A stretch of DNA of 64,000 nt from K23-9 sp964460665 (GCA_964460665.1 CAYWSL010000006.1:1-64000), one strand, 5' to 3'. Positions 25,834-36,841 are shown, numbered from the stretch's first letter. Numbers and translations: made by a program. Notes: generated by a model from the sequence alone, not told the origin.

Positions 25834-25838
25834 TGGAT

Positions 25839-26990
25839 CTAGGTTCTGGAGTTTCGGTATGCGCTGGGGGATTGACCGGTGCTGCGTTTGAACGCAACCG
25901 TCATGTACTCGACGTGTTGATACCCAGTGCGGTCGGCAACCTGAGCCAACGTTAAGTCAGTTGCGTTCAAGAGTTGTTTTACACGGTCTAGTCTTTGCCG
26001 AATGATTTCTTCGTGAGGAGTGCGCCCGAGCACATTGCGAAATCGACTTTCAAGCACCCGGCGCGAAAGCGGCGTTTGTTTTAGAAGGTCGCCTACGTTG
26101 ATTCCGTCGCATGCATGTTGGCGAATGAATCGCAAGGCCGTCGCGACATCGGGGTCGTCGATTGCAAGAATGTCGGTCGATTGACGCGTTTGAATTCCGA
26201 CTGGTTCAACCAGAATCTTGTCGGTTGTCACTTGTTCGCCTGACATCATCCGGTCAAGAAGTTGAGCCGCTTCATATCCCGCACGCTTGCTGTTTGGGAT
26301 CACACTGGACATTGGGGGATCGGAAAGTTCGCAAAGTAGTCGATCGTTGTCCGCCCCAATCACGGCAACTTGCTCGGGAACCGCCAAGTCAAGCTCGCGA
26401 CAGACATCTAAGACTTGTTGAGCCTTGATGTCGTAGCAAGCCATGATGCCGATCGGTTTGGGCAGTCCCCTCAGCCACTTTGCCAACGCCTTCTTTTCAC
26501 GATCCAGTGTGTAGCGCGAATCCAACCGCGAAATTGACTGGTGCATGAAATACTCGCCGCCTGATTTTGCGATGGCGTTGGCAAACGCAGATTCACGCCA
26601 CAGCGACCAATTGAATCCGGGGTCGCTGACGAAGCCTAGATTGGTGAACCCACGTTCCAGCAGATGGTCGGCAGCCAAACGTGCGATGGCAGCATCGTCC
26701 GTTTCGACCCACGGAATTTTTGGCACACGACGCGCAGCGCTAACGTCGATCACGGGAATCTTTCGCCGCGTCATGGCCTTCGCGACTTCCTCGGTTTCAA
26801 TCCTGGCGATAATCCCATCGCCGTGCCAGTTCGAAAGCCAGATCGGCGGAGGAGCGGTCCGATCTTGTTCGGGCAAAAAGATCGACCACGGATCGTGTTG
26901 AGTAATGTAGCTAGCGATCCCTTCCAGTAAGCCTCGGGCGTATCCGTTGGACGTTTCGATCAGCAGCGCAACGTTACGGCGGGCTTTCAT
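25839..26990 (-). CDS. XylR-type transcriptional regulator (LacI-like sensor, AraC HTH)
   Basis: A 383-residue regulator. Residues about 5-275 form a periplasmic-binding-protein/LacI-like sugar sensor (VALLIETSNGYARGLLEGI, GFVSDPGFNWSLWRESAF, VAVIGADNDRLLCELSDPPMSSV). Residues about 280-383 are two AraC helix-turn-helix motifs (LTLAQVADRTGYQHVEYMTV, FKRSTGQSPSAYR). This is the layout of E. coli XylR, which activates on binding xylose. It is divergent from a Gfo/Idh/MocA oxidoreductase; the 190-bp gap holds a pair of 18-bp direct repeats suited to an AraC-type dimer. The target is probably the oxidoreductase gene and perhaps the fusion gene after it. The sugar is unknown. Confidence 0.9.
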   Translation of the reverse strand: MKARRNVALLIETSNGYARGLLEGIASYITQHDPWSIFLPEQDRTAPPPIWLSNWHGDGIIARIETEEVAKAMTRRKIPVIDVSAARRVPKIPWVETDDAAIARLAADHLLERGFTNLGFVSDPGFNWSLWRESAFANAIAKSGGEYFMHQSISRLDSRYTLDREKKALAKWLRGLPKPIGIMACYDIKAQQVLDVCRELDLAVPEQVAVIGADNDRLLCELSDPPMSSVIPNSKRAGYEAAQLLDRMMSGEQVTTDKILVEPVGIQTRQSTDILAIDDPDVATALRFIRQHACDGINVGDLLKQTPLSRRVLESRFRNVLGRTPHEEIIRQRLDRVKQLLNATDLTLAQVADRTGYQHVEYMTVAFKRSTGQSPSAYRNSRT

Positions 26991-26995
26991 GGATC

Positions 26996-27088
26996 GTGAA
27001 AATACTCATGTGGTGCATTGGCGGGTAATAGCTTGATGGTAATGTCTGTTGGATTGGCCGTGTTCGGTGCGTGAAATATCTCATGCGG
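26996..27088. promoter_or_regulatory. direct repeats, candidate XylR-type operator
   Basis: Two 18-bp sites in the same orientation, GTGAAAATACTCATGTGG (26996-27013) and GTGAAATATCTCATGCGG (27071-27088), match at 14 of 18 positions and are 75 bp apart, close to seven helical turns. A shorter TTCTCATGG follows at about 27099. They lie between the divergent regulator and oxidoreductase genes. AraC-family dimers commonly bind such direct repeats; binding here is inferred. Confidence 0.5.
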
Positions 27089-27179
27089 AAAACGCACATT
27101 CTCATGGACGCGGCCATCCAACCTGCCAGAATGTGGATCACGATTCCAGCGAACCTATTTAAGAAAGGGAAATTCGGAG

Positions 27180-28298
<1,119 letters not shown>

Positions 28299-28374
28299 TG
28301 CTTCTACTAAATGTTTTTGCGGGTAGAGGCCGTAGCGCAAAATAGTCCGTGACGAAACTTTCTATTGAGAATCT

Positions 28375-31300
28375 ATGATGGCAATGTTCAAAGCTGCTCT
28401 ATTTCTTTGCGTTGCGCTTTTGTCGGTCACGGCCAGCGCCAACAATCTGGACGTTCTGTTCTTGGGCGATAACGGGCATCATCAGCCGCGCGCGCGGTTT
28501 GAACAACTGCAACCAGTCTTGGCAAAACGCAACATTCGGTTGGTCTACACCGACCAGATGGCGGACCTAAACGCGGACAACTTGGCGAACTACGACGCGT
28601 TATTGGTGTTTGCAAACATCGATCGCATTGAATCATCCCAAGAAACGGCACTGCTGGATTACGTCAAACAAGGTGGCGGATTTGTGCCATTGCACTGCGC
28701 GACGTATTGCTTTCGCAACTCGGACGCGGTCGTCGCGTTGATGGGTGGACAATTCAAGCGGCACGGCACGGGTGTGTTTCGCACCACCATCGACCAGTCC
28801 GATCATCCGATCATGCAAGGCTTCGGCGGATTTGAAAGCTGGGATGAAACCTACGTGCACCATCTGCACAATGAAAAGAACCGCACCGTGCTTGCGTATC
28901 GCGTTGACGTTGAAGGTCGCGAGCCGTGGACTTGGATTCGCACCGACGGACGAGGTCGCGTTTTCTATACCGCTTGGGGACACGACCAGCGAACTTGGGG
29001 AAACGCCGGCTTTCAAAACTTGGTTGAACGCGGGATCCGCTGGGCTGCCGGCGCGGATGTCGGCGAAGTGCCTGATTACTTGTCAGACCAACCGTTCCCG
29101 CTTCCAGAAATGACACCGATCGCGAAGGACTTGAAACCGTTTGAATACGTAGATGCTGGCGGAAAAATCCCGAACTATACGCCCAGTAAAAAATGGGGCG
29201 TGCGGGGCGAAGACTTTACAAAAATGCAAAAACCGCTTCCCGCAGAGGAGTCGATCAAGCACATTTCTGTTCCCGCGGGGATGCGTGTTGAATTGTTCGC
29301 TAGCGAACCCGATATCGGTGGAAAACCCATCGCGATGACTTGGGACGAACGCGGGCGTTTGTGGATTGCCGAGACTTATGACTATCCGAATGAACTGCAG
29401 CCCGCAGGCAAAGGACGCGACCGCATCCGGATCTTGGAAGACACCGATGGCGATTGGAAAGCGGATCGATTCACGGTCTTTGCCGACAAGCTAAGCATCC
29501 CCAGCACGATGACGTTTCACAAAGGTGGCGTGATCGTGCACGACGGTACACAAACGATTTACTTGAAAGACATCGATGGTGACGACGTCGCCGATCAACG
29601 CGAAGTCATGTTTACCGGGTGGAACCAAGGCGACACGCATGGCGGAGTCAGTAACTTTCAATACGGACTGGATAATTGGATCTGGGCCATGCAGGGTTAC
29701 AACAACAGCACGCCCGAAGCCGACGGAAAGAAAGGCCAAACGTTTCGTCAGGGCTTCTGGCGTTTTCGTCCCGATGGTAGGGAAGTCGAATTCATTCGGT
29801 CGACGAACAACAACACGTGGGGGCTGGGCATCAGCGAGGAAGGGATCATCTTTGGTTCGACGGCGAACCGAAACCCTAGTGTCTACATGCCGATTCCGAA
29901 TCGGTACTACGAACGTGTTCGCGGCTGGACTGCTTCGCTGCAGCTTGGGTCGATCGCTGATGATCACTTGTTTCAACCGATCACCAAGAACGTTCGACAA
30001 ATGGATCACCACGGTGGATTCACGGCGGCTGCTGGGCACGCGTTGTACACCGCGCGGCAGTATCCACAGCAGTATTGGAATCGGACCGCTTTCGTAAACG
30101 GGCCGACAGGCCACTTGGTGGGTGGCTTTGTGTTGAAACCCAATGGAGCCGATTTCAGATCGTCGAGTGAATGGAATTTGTTTGCCAGTGATGACGAATG
30201 GACGGCGCCGATCATGTCCGAAGTCGGTCCAGATGGAAACATGTGGGTGATCGATTGGTACAACTACATCGTGCAGCACAATCCAACGCCAGAGGGTTTC
30301 CAACGAGGTAAGGGAAACGCTTACGTGACCAAGCTTCGTGACAAGAAGCATGGGCGGATCTATCGCGTTGTTCACGGCGATACGGTCAAACCCATGTCGC
30401 TGGCGGGCGCGTCCCCGCAACAACTAGTCGAAACACTTCGCCATCCCACGATGTTGTGGCGCAAGCACGCGCAACGATTGTTGGTGGAACGCGGCAATAC
30501 CGATGTGGTGGACGCTTTGGTCGCGATGGCGGGCGACGAAACAGTTGACGCCATCGGGTTGAATGTTGGCGTGATTCATGCTTTATGGACCTTACACGGC
30601 CTGGGACAACTAAACGGCAACAGCCCGGCGGCGACCGCAGCAGTCCTGAATGCGACGCGGCATCGATCGCCGGGAGTCCGCCGTAACGCGGTACAAGTTT
30701 TGCCCGCCATTCAGGATTCAACCACCAATCTGATCGATTCAAAGCTGGTGAACGATCCCGATCCGCAAGTCCGGCTTGCTGCGATGTTAGCGCTTGCCGA
30801 CCTGCCCAAAAGCGACCGAGCCGGGCGTGTCATTGCAAATGCAATGTCTGGTGAAACGGATCGCTGGATCTCGGATGCGGCAGTCAGCGCTGCAGCAACC
30901 AACGCTGACAGTTTCCTGAACGCCATTGCGGCATCGAAAACGATTCCGTCTGGCAACTTGCTAGACGATGTCAAGATCGTTGCAGGCCACTACGGCCGCA
31001 GCGGCCCAGTTGATTCGATTGGTCGTGTGATTGAGAGTCTGACGAAGGCTGACAAGAACACGGCTGGTGCGATTCTGACTGGCATCGCAAGTGGCTGGCC
31101 TGCCGACACGAAGCCCGAAATGACACTCGAGCTGGAATCGAACATGAAGTCGCTGGCAGACCGTGCACCGATGACAAGTCAAGGTCTGCTGGTAAAACTG
31201 GGACGCAGTTGGGGCAGCAAGCAGCTTGAACAGTACGCTGACGAAGTCTCAGCGAAACTGATCGGACAACTGGACGATACAAACTTGGGCGTGCCGAAGC

Positions 31301-32712
31301 GACTTAGCGCCGCGCAGGAAATCGTTGCGTTTCGATCGCGCGATTCAGAAGCAGTCACCGACGTGCTTGATCGAATCACACCGCAAACGGACCCCGAATT
31401 GGCTTTGGGAATCGTTCACGCGATTGGCAACAGCGAATCCCCGCAAGCGGGCGATGCCTTGGTCGGTCGATTCGCTAGCTTGACTCCAAAGCTACGAACC
31501 GCTGCGATTCGCGTATTGATGAATCGCCCGCAGTGGACGCGCAGCTTGCTGAGGGCAATCGATCAGGGCAACGTTTTGCTTTCTGAATTGAGCCTGGAGC
31601 AGAGGCAATCGCTTAACAACCACCCGAACATGAGTATCGCGAAGACCGCGCGCAAACTGCTAAGCCGTGGCGGTGCACTACCGAGTGCCGATCGCCAAGC
31701 AGTTTTGGCCAGCATGCTGCCCGTCACCAAGCAAACTGGCGATGCGGTTGCGGGCAAAGCGGTCTTTGCCAAGCAATGTGCGAACTGCCACATGCACAGC
31801 GGCGAGGGCAAAAAAGTTGGTCCCGATTTGACAGGCATGGCAGTCCACCCCAAGAAGGAACTGTTAACGCACATCCTGGATCCAAGCCGCGATGTCGAGG
31901 GGAACTACCGTGTTTACACGCTGCTGAGGGTCGATGGCACGATCGTGAACGGGTTGCTGGCGTCGGAGTCGAAAACGTCGATCGAGATGTACGACTCCGA
32001 AGGCAAGCGGCATGTTGTTTTGCGAGAAGATGTCCAACAAATGCGGGGATCGGCGAAGTCGCTGATGCCGGAGGGATTCGAGAAACAGATTCCGCCCAAG
32101 GACATGACCGACCTGCTGGAGTTTTTGACCAAGCGAGGCCAGTTCGTGTCAGTCGATATGGGGAAGCACGCGACGATCGCCAGCGACCGCGGCATGTTCT
32201 TCAACAAGCAAGGTGATGTAGAGCGTTTGATCTTCCCCGACTGGAACCCAAAGACTTTCAAGAACGTGCCGTTCGCGTTGACAGATCCTGATGCAGGCAA
32301 CGTTGCCAACGCAATCATGCTTCACAGCAATCGAAACGACTATGTCGGCAAGATGCCTCGGTCCGTCCGCATCCCTTGCAACGGCCCGGCCCGTGCGATC
32401 CATCTACTTTCCGGCGTTAGCGGGTGGGGATACCCAGCCCAGCAAGAAAAGTCCGTTTCGATGATCGTGCGTTTGCACTACGTGGGCGGCCAAACGGAAG
32501 ACCACCCGCTGCGAAATGGCGTGCACTTTGCTGACTACATCCGCCGCGTCGATGTGCCAGGGTCGGAATTCGCATTTGCTTTACGCGGTCAGCAAATTCG
32601 TTACTTGGCGGTGATGCCTAAACAAGCAGCCGAGATCCAGGACATCGAGTTCGTGAAAGGCCCCGATCGATCAGTGCCGGTCGTGATGGCCGTCACGATC
32701 GAGTCGCCCTGA
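28375..32712 (+). CDS. ThuA - PVC dehydrogenase - HEAT - cytochrome c fusion protein
   Basis: A 1445-residue exported multidomain protein. It has a signal peptide (1-22), then a ThuA (trehalose-utilisation, glutamine-amidotransferase-like) domain, about 25-225, with FVPLHCATYCF and HGTGVFRTTIDQSDHPI. A PVC-type dehydrogenase propeller follows (about 295-690; MAMTWDERGRLWIAETYDYP style repeats), then a long alpha-helical HEAT-repeat stretch (about 690-1110). A c-type haem domain comes next, with CANCH (Cys1135, Cys1138, His1139), GKKVGPDLTGM and ILDPSRDVEGNYRVYTLL, and last a beta-rich C-terminal domain (about 1240-1445). It probably oxidises a sugar derivative in the periplasm and carries its own electron acceptor. 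Its stop converges with ilvD 2 bp away. Confidence 0.88.
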   Translation: MMAMFKAALFLCVALLSVTASANNLDVLFLGDNGHHQPRARFEQLQPVLAKRNIRLVYTDQMADLNADNLANYDALLVFANIDRIESSQETALLDYVKQGGGFVPLHCATYCFRNSDAVVALMGGQFKRHGTGVFRTTIDQSDHPIMQGFGGFESWDETYVHHLHNEKNRTVLAYRVDVEGREPWTWIRTDGRGRVFYTAWGHDQRTWGNAGFQNLVERGIRWAAGADVGEVPDYLSDQPFPLPEMTPIAKDLKPFEYVDAGGKIPNYTPSKKWGVRGEDFTKMQKPLPAEESIKHISVPAGMRVELFASEPDIGGKPIAMTWDERGRLWIAETYDYPNELQPAGKGRDRIRILEDTDGDWKADRFTVFADKLSIPSTMTFHKGGVIVHDGTQTIYLKDIDGDDVADQREVMFTGWNQGDTHGGVSNFQYGLDNWIWAMQGYNNSTPEADGKKGQTFRQGFWRFRPDGREVEFIRSTNNNTWGLGISEEGIIFGSTANRNPSVYMPIPNRYYERVRGWTASLQLGSIADDHLFQPITKNVRQMDHHGGFTAAAGHALYTARQYPQQYWNRTAFVNGPTGHLVGGFVLKPNGADFRSSSEWNLFASDDEWTAPIMSEVGPDGNMWVIDWYNYIVQHNPTPEGFQRGKGNAYVTKLRDKKHGRIYRVVHGDTVKPMSLAGASPQQLVETLRHPTMLWRKHAQRLLVERGNTDVVDALVAMAGDETVDAIGLNVGVIHALWTLHGLGQLNGNSPAATAAVLNATRHRSPGVRRNAVQVLPAIQDSTTNLIDSKLVNDPDPQVRLAAMLALADLPKSDRAGRVIANAMSGETDRWISDAAVSAAATNADSFLNAIAASKTIPSGNLLDDVKIVAGHYGRSGPVDSIGRVIESLTKADKNTAGAILTGIASGWPADTKPEMTLELESNMKSLADRAPMTSQGLLVKLGRSWGSKQLEQYADEVSAKLIGQLDDTNLGVPKRLSAAQEIVAFRSRDSEAVTDVLDRITPQTDPELALGIVHAIGNSESPQAGDALVGRFASLTPKLRTAAIRVLMNRPQWTRSLLRAIDQGNVLLSELSLEQRQSLNNHPNMSIAKTARKLLSRGGALPSADRQAVLASMLPVTKQTGDAVAGKAVFAKQCANCHMHSGEGKKVGPDLTGMAVHPKKELLTHILDPSRDVEGNYRVYTLLRVDGTIVNGLLASESKTSIEMYDSEGKRHVVLREDVQQMRGSAKSLMPEGFEKQIPPKDMTDLLEFLTKRGQFVSVDMGKHATIASDRGMFFNKQGDVERLIFPDWNPKTFKNVPFALTDPDAGNVANAIMLHSNRNDYVGKMPRSVRIPCNGPARAIHLLSGVSGWGYPAQQEKSVSMIVRLHYVGGQTEDHPLRNGVHFADYIRRVDVPGSEFAFALRGQQIRYLAVMPKQAAEIQDIEFVKGPDRSVPVVMAVTIESP

Positions 32713-32714
32713 CC

Positions 32715-34391
32715 TTACTCGTCAGTCACGCAGCCTTCGCTGGCACTTTTTACATTCTTGATGTACTTGTACAGTGTGCCGCGTTTGGCTTTCAGTTCAG
32801 GTGCATTCCACTTACTGCGACGAGAGTCGATTTCGTCGGCAGCGACATCGACATCCAGGCGATTCGTTTCTGCGTCGATCGTCACGATGTCGCCATCTTG
32901 TAGCAGACCGATTGGCCCGCCGACCTGAGCTTCGGGGGTGACGTGCCCGACGATGAAGCCGTGGCTTCCGCCGCTGAATCGTCCGTCGGTGATCATGGCG
33001 ACATCCGAGCCCAGCCCCGCGCCCATGATCGCACTGGTTGGCGTTAGCATTTCGGGCATTCCCGGTCCGCCTTTGGGGCCTTCGAATCGGATGACGACGA
33101 CGTCGCCTTTTTGAATCTTGTTTTCTTCTAATGCCGCCAGCATGTCTTCTTCGCTATCGAAAACACGTGCTGGGCCACTGAACTGCAGGCCTTCTTTACC
33201 GGTGATTTTGGCGACCGCACCTTCAGGAGCCAACGATCCCTTCAAGATACGGATGTGTCCCGATTCCTTGATCGGATTATTCACGGGGCGAACAATCTTT
33301 TGGCCGTCCTTCATGCTGGGGACTTCGGCCAAGTTTTCGGCCAGCGTTTTTCCGGTCACAGTCATGCATGATCCGTCCATCAGGCCTTCTTCCAGCAAGT
33401 ACTTCATCACGGCGGGCGTTCCACCGATCGAGTGCAAGTCTTCTTGGACAAACTTGCCACTGGGTTTCAAGTCGGCCAAGTACGGAATGCGATCGCTTAC
33501 GGATTGAAAGTCGTCGATCGACAAGTTCACGTCCACACTACGCGCCATTGCGATCAAGTGAAGCACTGCGTTGGTGCTTCCGCCCAAGGCCATCACGGTC
33601 ACCATTGCGTTCTCAAATGCGGTGCGCGTCATGATGTCGCGTGGCTTGATGTCTTTCTTTAGCAATTCCAAGATCGCATCACCCGCCCGGCGACACTCGT
33701 CTATTTTGTCTTCGTCTTCTGCCGGTGCACTAGCGGAATACGGCAGGGACATGCCTAGTGCTTCGATTGCGGTGGCCATCGTGTTGGCGGTGTACATGCC
33801 GCCGCAAGCTCCCGCGCCGGGGCAGCTTGTCTGAACGATCTCTTGTCGTTCTTCGTCTGTGATTTGGCCTGCGATGTATTGGCCGTAGCACTGGAACGCG
33901 CTGACGATGTCCAGTTTTTCGCCGTTGCGGAAGCCTGGTTTGATCGTGCCGCCGTAAACCATGATTGACGGACGGTTCAATCGGCCCATTGCGATCAAGC
34001 ATCCTGGCATGTTTTTGTCGCAGCCCGGCAGCGCGATCATCGCGTCGTACCACTGCGCGCCCATGATGGTTTCGATCGAATCAGCGATCAGGTCGCGGCT
34101 CTGCAGACTGAAACTCATTCCGTCGGTACCCATCGAAATGCCGTCGCTGACACCGATCGTGTTGAACCGCATTCCAACCATGCCCGCAGCGGTCACGCCT
34201 TGCTTGACTTCGGCCGCCAAATCCAACAAGTGCATGTTGCAACTGTTGCCTTCGTACCAAACGCTGGCGATTCCAACTTGTGGCCTGTCCATGTCTTCAC
34301 GAGTCAGGCCGGTTGCGTAAAGCATGGCCTGCGAAGCACCCTGGCTTTTGGGTTGAGTGATTTTGCTGGAGTATTTGTTTAGCTGGGTCAT
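32715..34391 (-). CDS. ilvD: dihydroxy-acid dehydratase
   Basis: A 558-residue IlvD that dehydrates 2,3-dihydroxy-isovalerate and -methylvalerate to the keto acids of valine and isoleucine biosynthesis. Cluster-ligand cysteines are visible: NSCNMHLLDL (Cys51), LPGCDKNMPGC (Cys124, with Lys126 as the likely carbamylated magnesium ligand) and GACGGMYTANTM (Cys196). The C-terminal block GRFSGGSHGFIVGHVTPEA is also intact. Three ligands at these spacings fit the [2Fe-2S] form. The gene stands alone and converges on the ThuA fusion with 2 bp between stops. No other ilv gene is in the window. Confidence 0.95.
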   Translation of the reverse strand: MTQLNKYSSKITQPKSQGASQAMLYATGLTREDMDRPQVGIASVWYEGNSCNMHLLDLAAEVKQGVTAAGMVGMRFNTIGVSDGISMGTDGMSFSLQSRDLIADSIETIMGAQWYDAMIALPGCDKNMPGCLIAMGRLNRPSIMVYGGTIKPGFRNGEKLDIVSAFQCYGQYIAGQITDEERQEIVQTSCPGAGACGGMYTANTMATAIEALGMSLPYSASAPAEDEDKIDECRRAGDAILELLKKDIKPRDIMTRTAFENAMVTVMALGGSTNAVLHLIAMARSVDVNLSIDDFQSVSDRIPYLADLKPSGKFVQEDLHSIGGTPAVMKYLLEEGLMDGSCMTVTGKTLAENLAEVPSMKDGQKIVRPVNNPIKESGHIRILKGSLAPEGAVAKITGKEGLQFSGPARVFDSEEDMLAALEENKIQKGDVVVIRFEGPKGGPGMPEMLTPTSAIMGAGLGSDVAMITDGRFSGGSHGFIVGHVTPEAQVGGPIGLLQDGDIVTIDAETNRLDVDVAADEIDSRRSKWNAPELKAKRGTLYKYIKNVKSASEGCVTDE

Positions 34392-34586
34392 GGATCGTGA
34401 TCGAATGGACGGAAATTAGTTGGTACGAACAGAGTCATGTGTTTCGGACACCAAAACTCTCTCCAAGTCGTGCTTATCGCTCCACCGGGGGCGGTTCACG
34501 CTGTCGGCGGACAGATTATGATCACTTCAGCAGTTTTGACAAAGGACGCTGAATTCTTCCGCTTCGAATAACTGGAGACTGATCCC

Positions 34587-35237
34587 TTGCGACACAACTT
34601 CCTAGCCACGGTGGCCCTATCCGCTACGATTTGCCTCGCTTTCCAGGGCAATCTGACGGCAGACGACTTCAGTAGCCAAGCGAAGCCGATTTTCGATGGC
34701 AAAACCATGCAAGGCTGGGAAGGCAACGAAAAGTGGTTTCGTGTCCAAGACGGCGCCGTCGTCGCTGGGACAATGAAGGAAAAGATCCCACACAACGAAT
34801 TTCTTTGTACCGAGAAAGAATACGGCGACTTCGAGCTGCGATTGGAAGCCAAGCTGACCGGCGAAGGCAAGAACGCTGGCGTTCAGTTTCGCTCCAAACG
34901 GATTCCCAACGATACGGAACTGATCGGCTACCAAGCAGATATCGGCAGCATGAAAGACCAATCGATCTGGGGAGCCTTGTACGACGAATCGCGACGACGC
35001 AAGTTCTTGGCGCAAAACGCAGACGTGTCCGGTAAAGCGACAAAGCAGGGTGACTGGAACGAAATCCGCTTGGTGTGCAAAGGACCGCACATTCAGATTT
35101 TCATCAACGGCAAGAAGACCGTTGACTACACCGAAAAAGAAGCCAACATTCCGCAGACTGGCGTGATCGGATTACAGATTCACTCCGGTAAACCAGCCGA
35201 GTGCTGGTACCGCAACATCCGCCTACGAGCCCTGTAA
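34587..35237 (+). CDS. DUF1080 (3-keto-disaccharide hydrolase-like) exported protein
   Basis: A 216-residue exported protein with a signal peptide (about 1-25) and one DUF1080 domain: a concanavalin-like jelly roll beginning FDGKTMQGWEG and ending TGVIGLQIHSGKPAECWYRNIRLRAL. Members of this family include 3-keto-glucoside hydrolases, and many are surface glycan-binding or cleaving proteins in Planctomycetota and Bacteroidota. The start is a TTG preceded by GGAG at about 10 bases; no better ATG lies in frame. It leads a compact group with the HAD phosphatase 6 bp downstream. Confidence 0.85.
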   Translation: MRHNFLATVALSATICLAFQGNLTADDFSSQAKPIFDGKTMQGWEGNEKWFRVQDGAVVAGTMKEKIPHNEFLCTEKEYGDFELRLEAKLTGEGKNAGVQFRSKRIPNDTELIGYQADIGSMKDQSIWGALYDESRRRKFLAQNADVSGKATKQGDWNEIRLVCKGPHIQIFINGKKTVDYTEKEANIPQTGVIGLQIHSGKPAECWYRNIRLRAL

Positions 35238-35243
35238 CCTGTA

Positions 35244-35888
35244 ATGCCTGACATTCAATTTGTGTATTTTGATCTGGGCAACATCCTGGTCTCGTTCGAT
35301 CCCCAGCGGTCTTGCCAGAACGTGGCGGATCTTTTCGGCGTGTCGATCGATCAGGCTCGCGCGGCCGTTTACGAAAGCGGCTTGGAAGTCAGCTACGAAA
35401 CCGGCAGAATCAACGAGAAAGAATTCTTACTGGCTGTGATTGAGCAGCTGGGTGAAGGTGGTGGCGACGTTTCGCTGAATCGGTTCTTGGATGCGCTGGG
35501 CGACATGTTCACGCCGATCGAATCCATGCGCGCGACTCTGCAGGCAGTTCGTAACGCTGGCTACCGTGTCGGAATCTTATCCAACACGTGTTACGCGCAT
35601 TGGGACTGGGTCAATCGCCAAGACTGGCCCGTGATGGAAGGCCCATTCGATACCGAAGTGCTTAGCTACGAAGCGGGCGCGATGAAGCCCGACGCGGATA
35701 TCTATGCCGTGGCGGAACAGAAAGCGGGCGTTCCGCCAGAGAGTTTGCTGTTTCTTGACGACAAGCAAGAGAATATCGATGCTGCGATCGCGCGAGGATG
35801 GCAGGCGGTACAGTGCTTTGGCGGCCCAGGCTTAGTCGAACAACTGGTGCGCCTTGGCGTCATCAGCGAATCGCCCGAGGTGGGCTAA
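35244..35888 (+). CDS. HAD-IA phosphatase, YihX-like
   Basis: A 214-residue haloacid-dehalogenase hydrolase. Motif I is VYFDLGNILVSFD with nucleophile Asp10 and the DxGN variant of the YihX/DLGNV subgroup. Motif II is ILSNTC, motif III contains GAMKPDADIY, and motif IV is LFLDDKQENIDAA. YihX relatives dephosphorylate glucose 1-phosphate and similar sugar phosphates; the exact substrate here is inference. The DUF1080 stop is 6 bp before its start, and the transporter's GTG is 2 bp after its stop, so the three are probably co-transcribed. Confidence 0.85.
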   Translation: MPDIQFVYFDLGNILVSFDPQRSCQNVADLFGVSIDQARAAVYESGLEVSYETGRINEKEFLLAVIEQLGEGGGDVSLNRFLDALGDMFTPIESMRATLQAVRNAGYRVGILSNTCYAHWDWVNRQDWPVMEGPFDTEVLSYEAGAMKPDADIYAVAEQKAGVPPESLLFLDDKQENIDAAIARGWQAVQCFGGPGLVEQLVRLGVISESPEVG

Positions 35889-35890
35889 CC

Positions 35891-36841
35891 GTGGCTGGTT
35901 TGCATCGATCGCTGTTGCTTTGGTTGGTGGTGTCCTCTGGCATCGCTTTCTTTTGGCCCGAAACGATGCCGTTTGATCCGTTTCGCCTGAACAAGCCATT
36001 GTTGTGGACGCTGGTCGTTGTGACCATGTTTTCGCTGGGGACATTGGTTCGCCCTGGCGAATTGCTGCCGCTGCGAGAGCGACCGTGGTATGTCGCATTG
36101 GGTGTGGCCGCGCAAGTTCTGATCATGCCCGCCGCGGCTTGGCTGGTGACACAGTTGATCCCGATGGATCCTGAATTGGCTGCGGGGGTGATTTTGACGG
36201 GCTGCGTGCCCGGCGCGATGGCTTCCAACGTGCTGACGCATACGGCCGGCGGAAGCGTTGCCTATTCGGTCAGCCTGACGACCGTGGCGACGCTGCTTTC
36301 GCCATTATCGGTACCGCTGGTTTTGTCAGTCGTTGCTGGTGCCACCGCCGAGTCATCAGCAGAGTCGGCCATCGTTTTGACGTTCTTGGTGGCGCTGCCG
36401 ACCATCACAGGTTACTTCGTATCGCAAAGATTCACTTCGCTGCAAGGCTGGGCCGACCGTTTCAGTTCGAAGATTGCAGCGGTCGCGTTACTGTGGATCA
36501 TCGCTGGCGTCGTCGCGGGCAGCCGCGAAAAGCTACTTGGCGTAAGCGTTTTATTGGTCGTCGCGTTATTGGCCATGAACTTGCTGGGATACGCCGCAGG
36601 CTACCTACTTGGAACGGCATCGGGATTGCCAAGCCGTTTTAAGCGAGCGTTATCGCTGGAGGTAGGAATGCAAAACGCTGGCTTGGGAACGGCACTAGCT
36701 GTGACCCTGTACGGCGAAGGAACGCTCGCGGTCATTCCAACGGCCGCGTACACGTTCGGCTGCATGCTGACCGGAACGCTGCTGGCGACCGCATGGCGTT
36801 ACTACGATCAGAACGCAAAGATCGTGATGGCAGACAAGTGA
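35891..36841 (+). CDS. bile acid:sodium symporter (BASS) family transporter
   Basis: A 316-residue membrane protein with about nine or ten hydrophobic helices. Family landmarks are FSLGTLVRPGEL (end of the second helix), GVILTGCVPGAMASNVLTHTAGG (the crossover helix region with the Na+/substrate site), and LSLEVGMQNAGLGTALAV in the second repeat. BASS members import bile acids, pantoate, keto acids or similar organic anions with sodium; the substrate here is unknown. The GTG at 35891, 2 bp after the HAD stop, gives a normal N terminus; the longer frame overlaps the HAD gene. The stop at 36841 lies inside the 55-bp duplicated edge of an assembly gap but is intact. Confidence 0.88.
   Translation: MAGLHRSLLLWLVVSSGIAFFWPETMPFDPFRLNKPLLWTLVVVTMFSLGTLVRPGELLPLRERPWYVALGVAAQVLIMPAAAWLVTQLIPMDPELAAGVILTGCVPGAMASNVLTHTAGGSVAYSVSLTTVATLLSPLSVPLVLSVVAGATAESSAESAIVLTFLVALPTITGYFVSQRFTSLQGWADRFSSKIAAVALLWIIAGVVAGSREKLLGVSVLLVVALLAMNLLGYAAGYLLGTASGLPSRFKRALSLEVGMQNAGLGTALAVTLYGEGTLAVIPTAAYTFGCMLTGTLLATAWRYYDQNAKIVMADK

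Noticed and set aside
29491..30423. 310-codon minus-strand frame opposite the ThuA fusion
   Set aside because: Overlaps the propeller of a well-supported gene and shows the composition of an antisense shadow.
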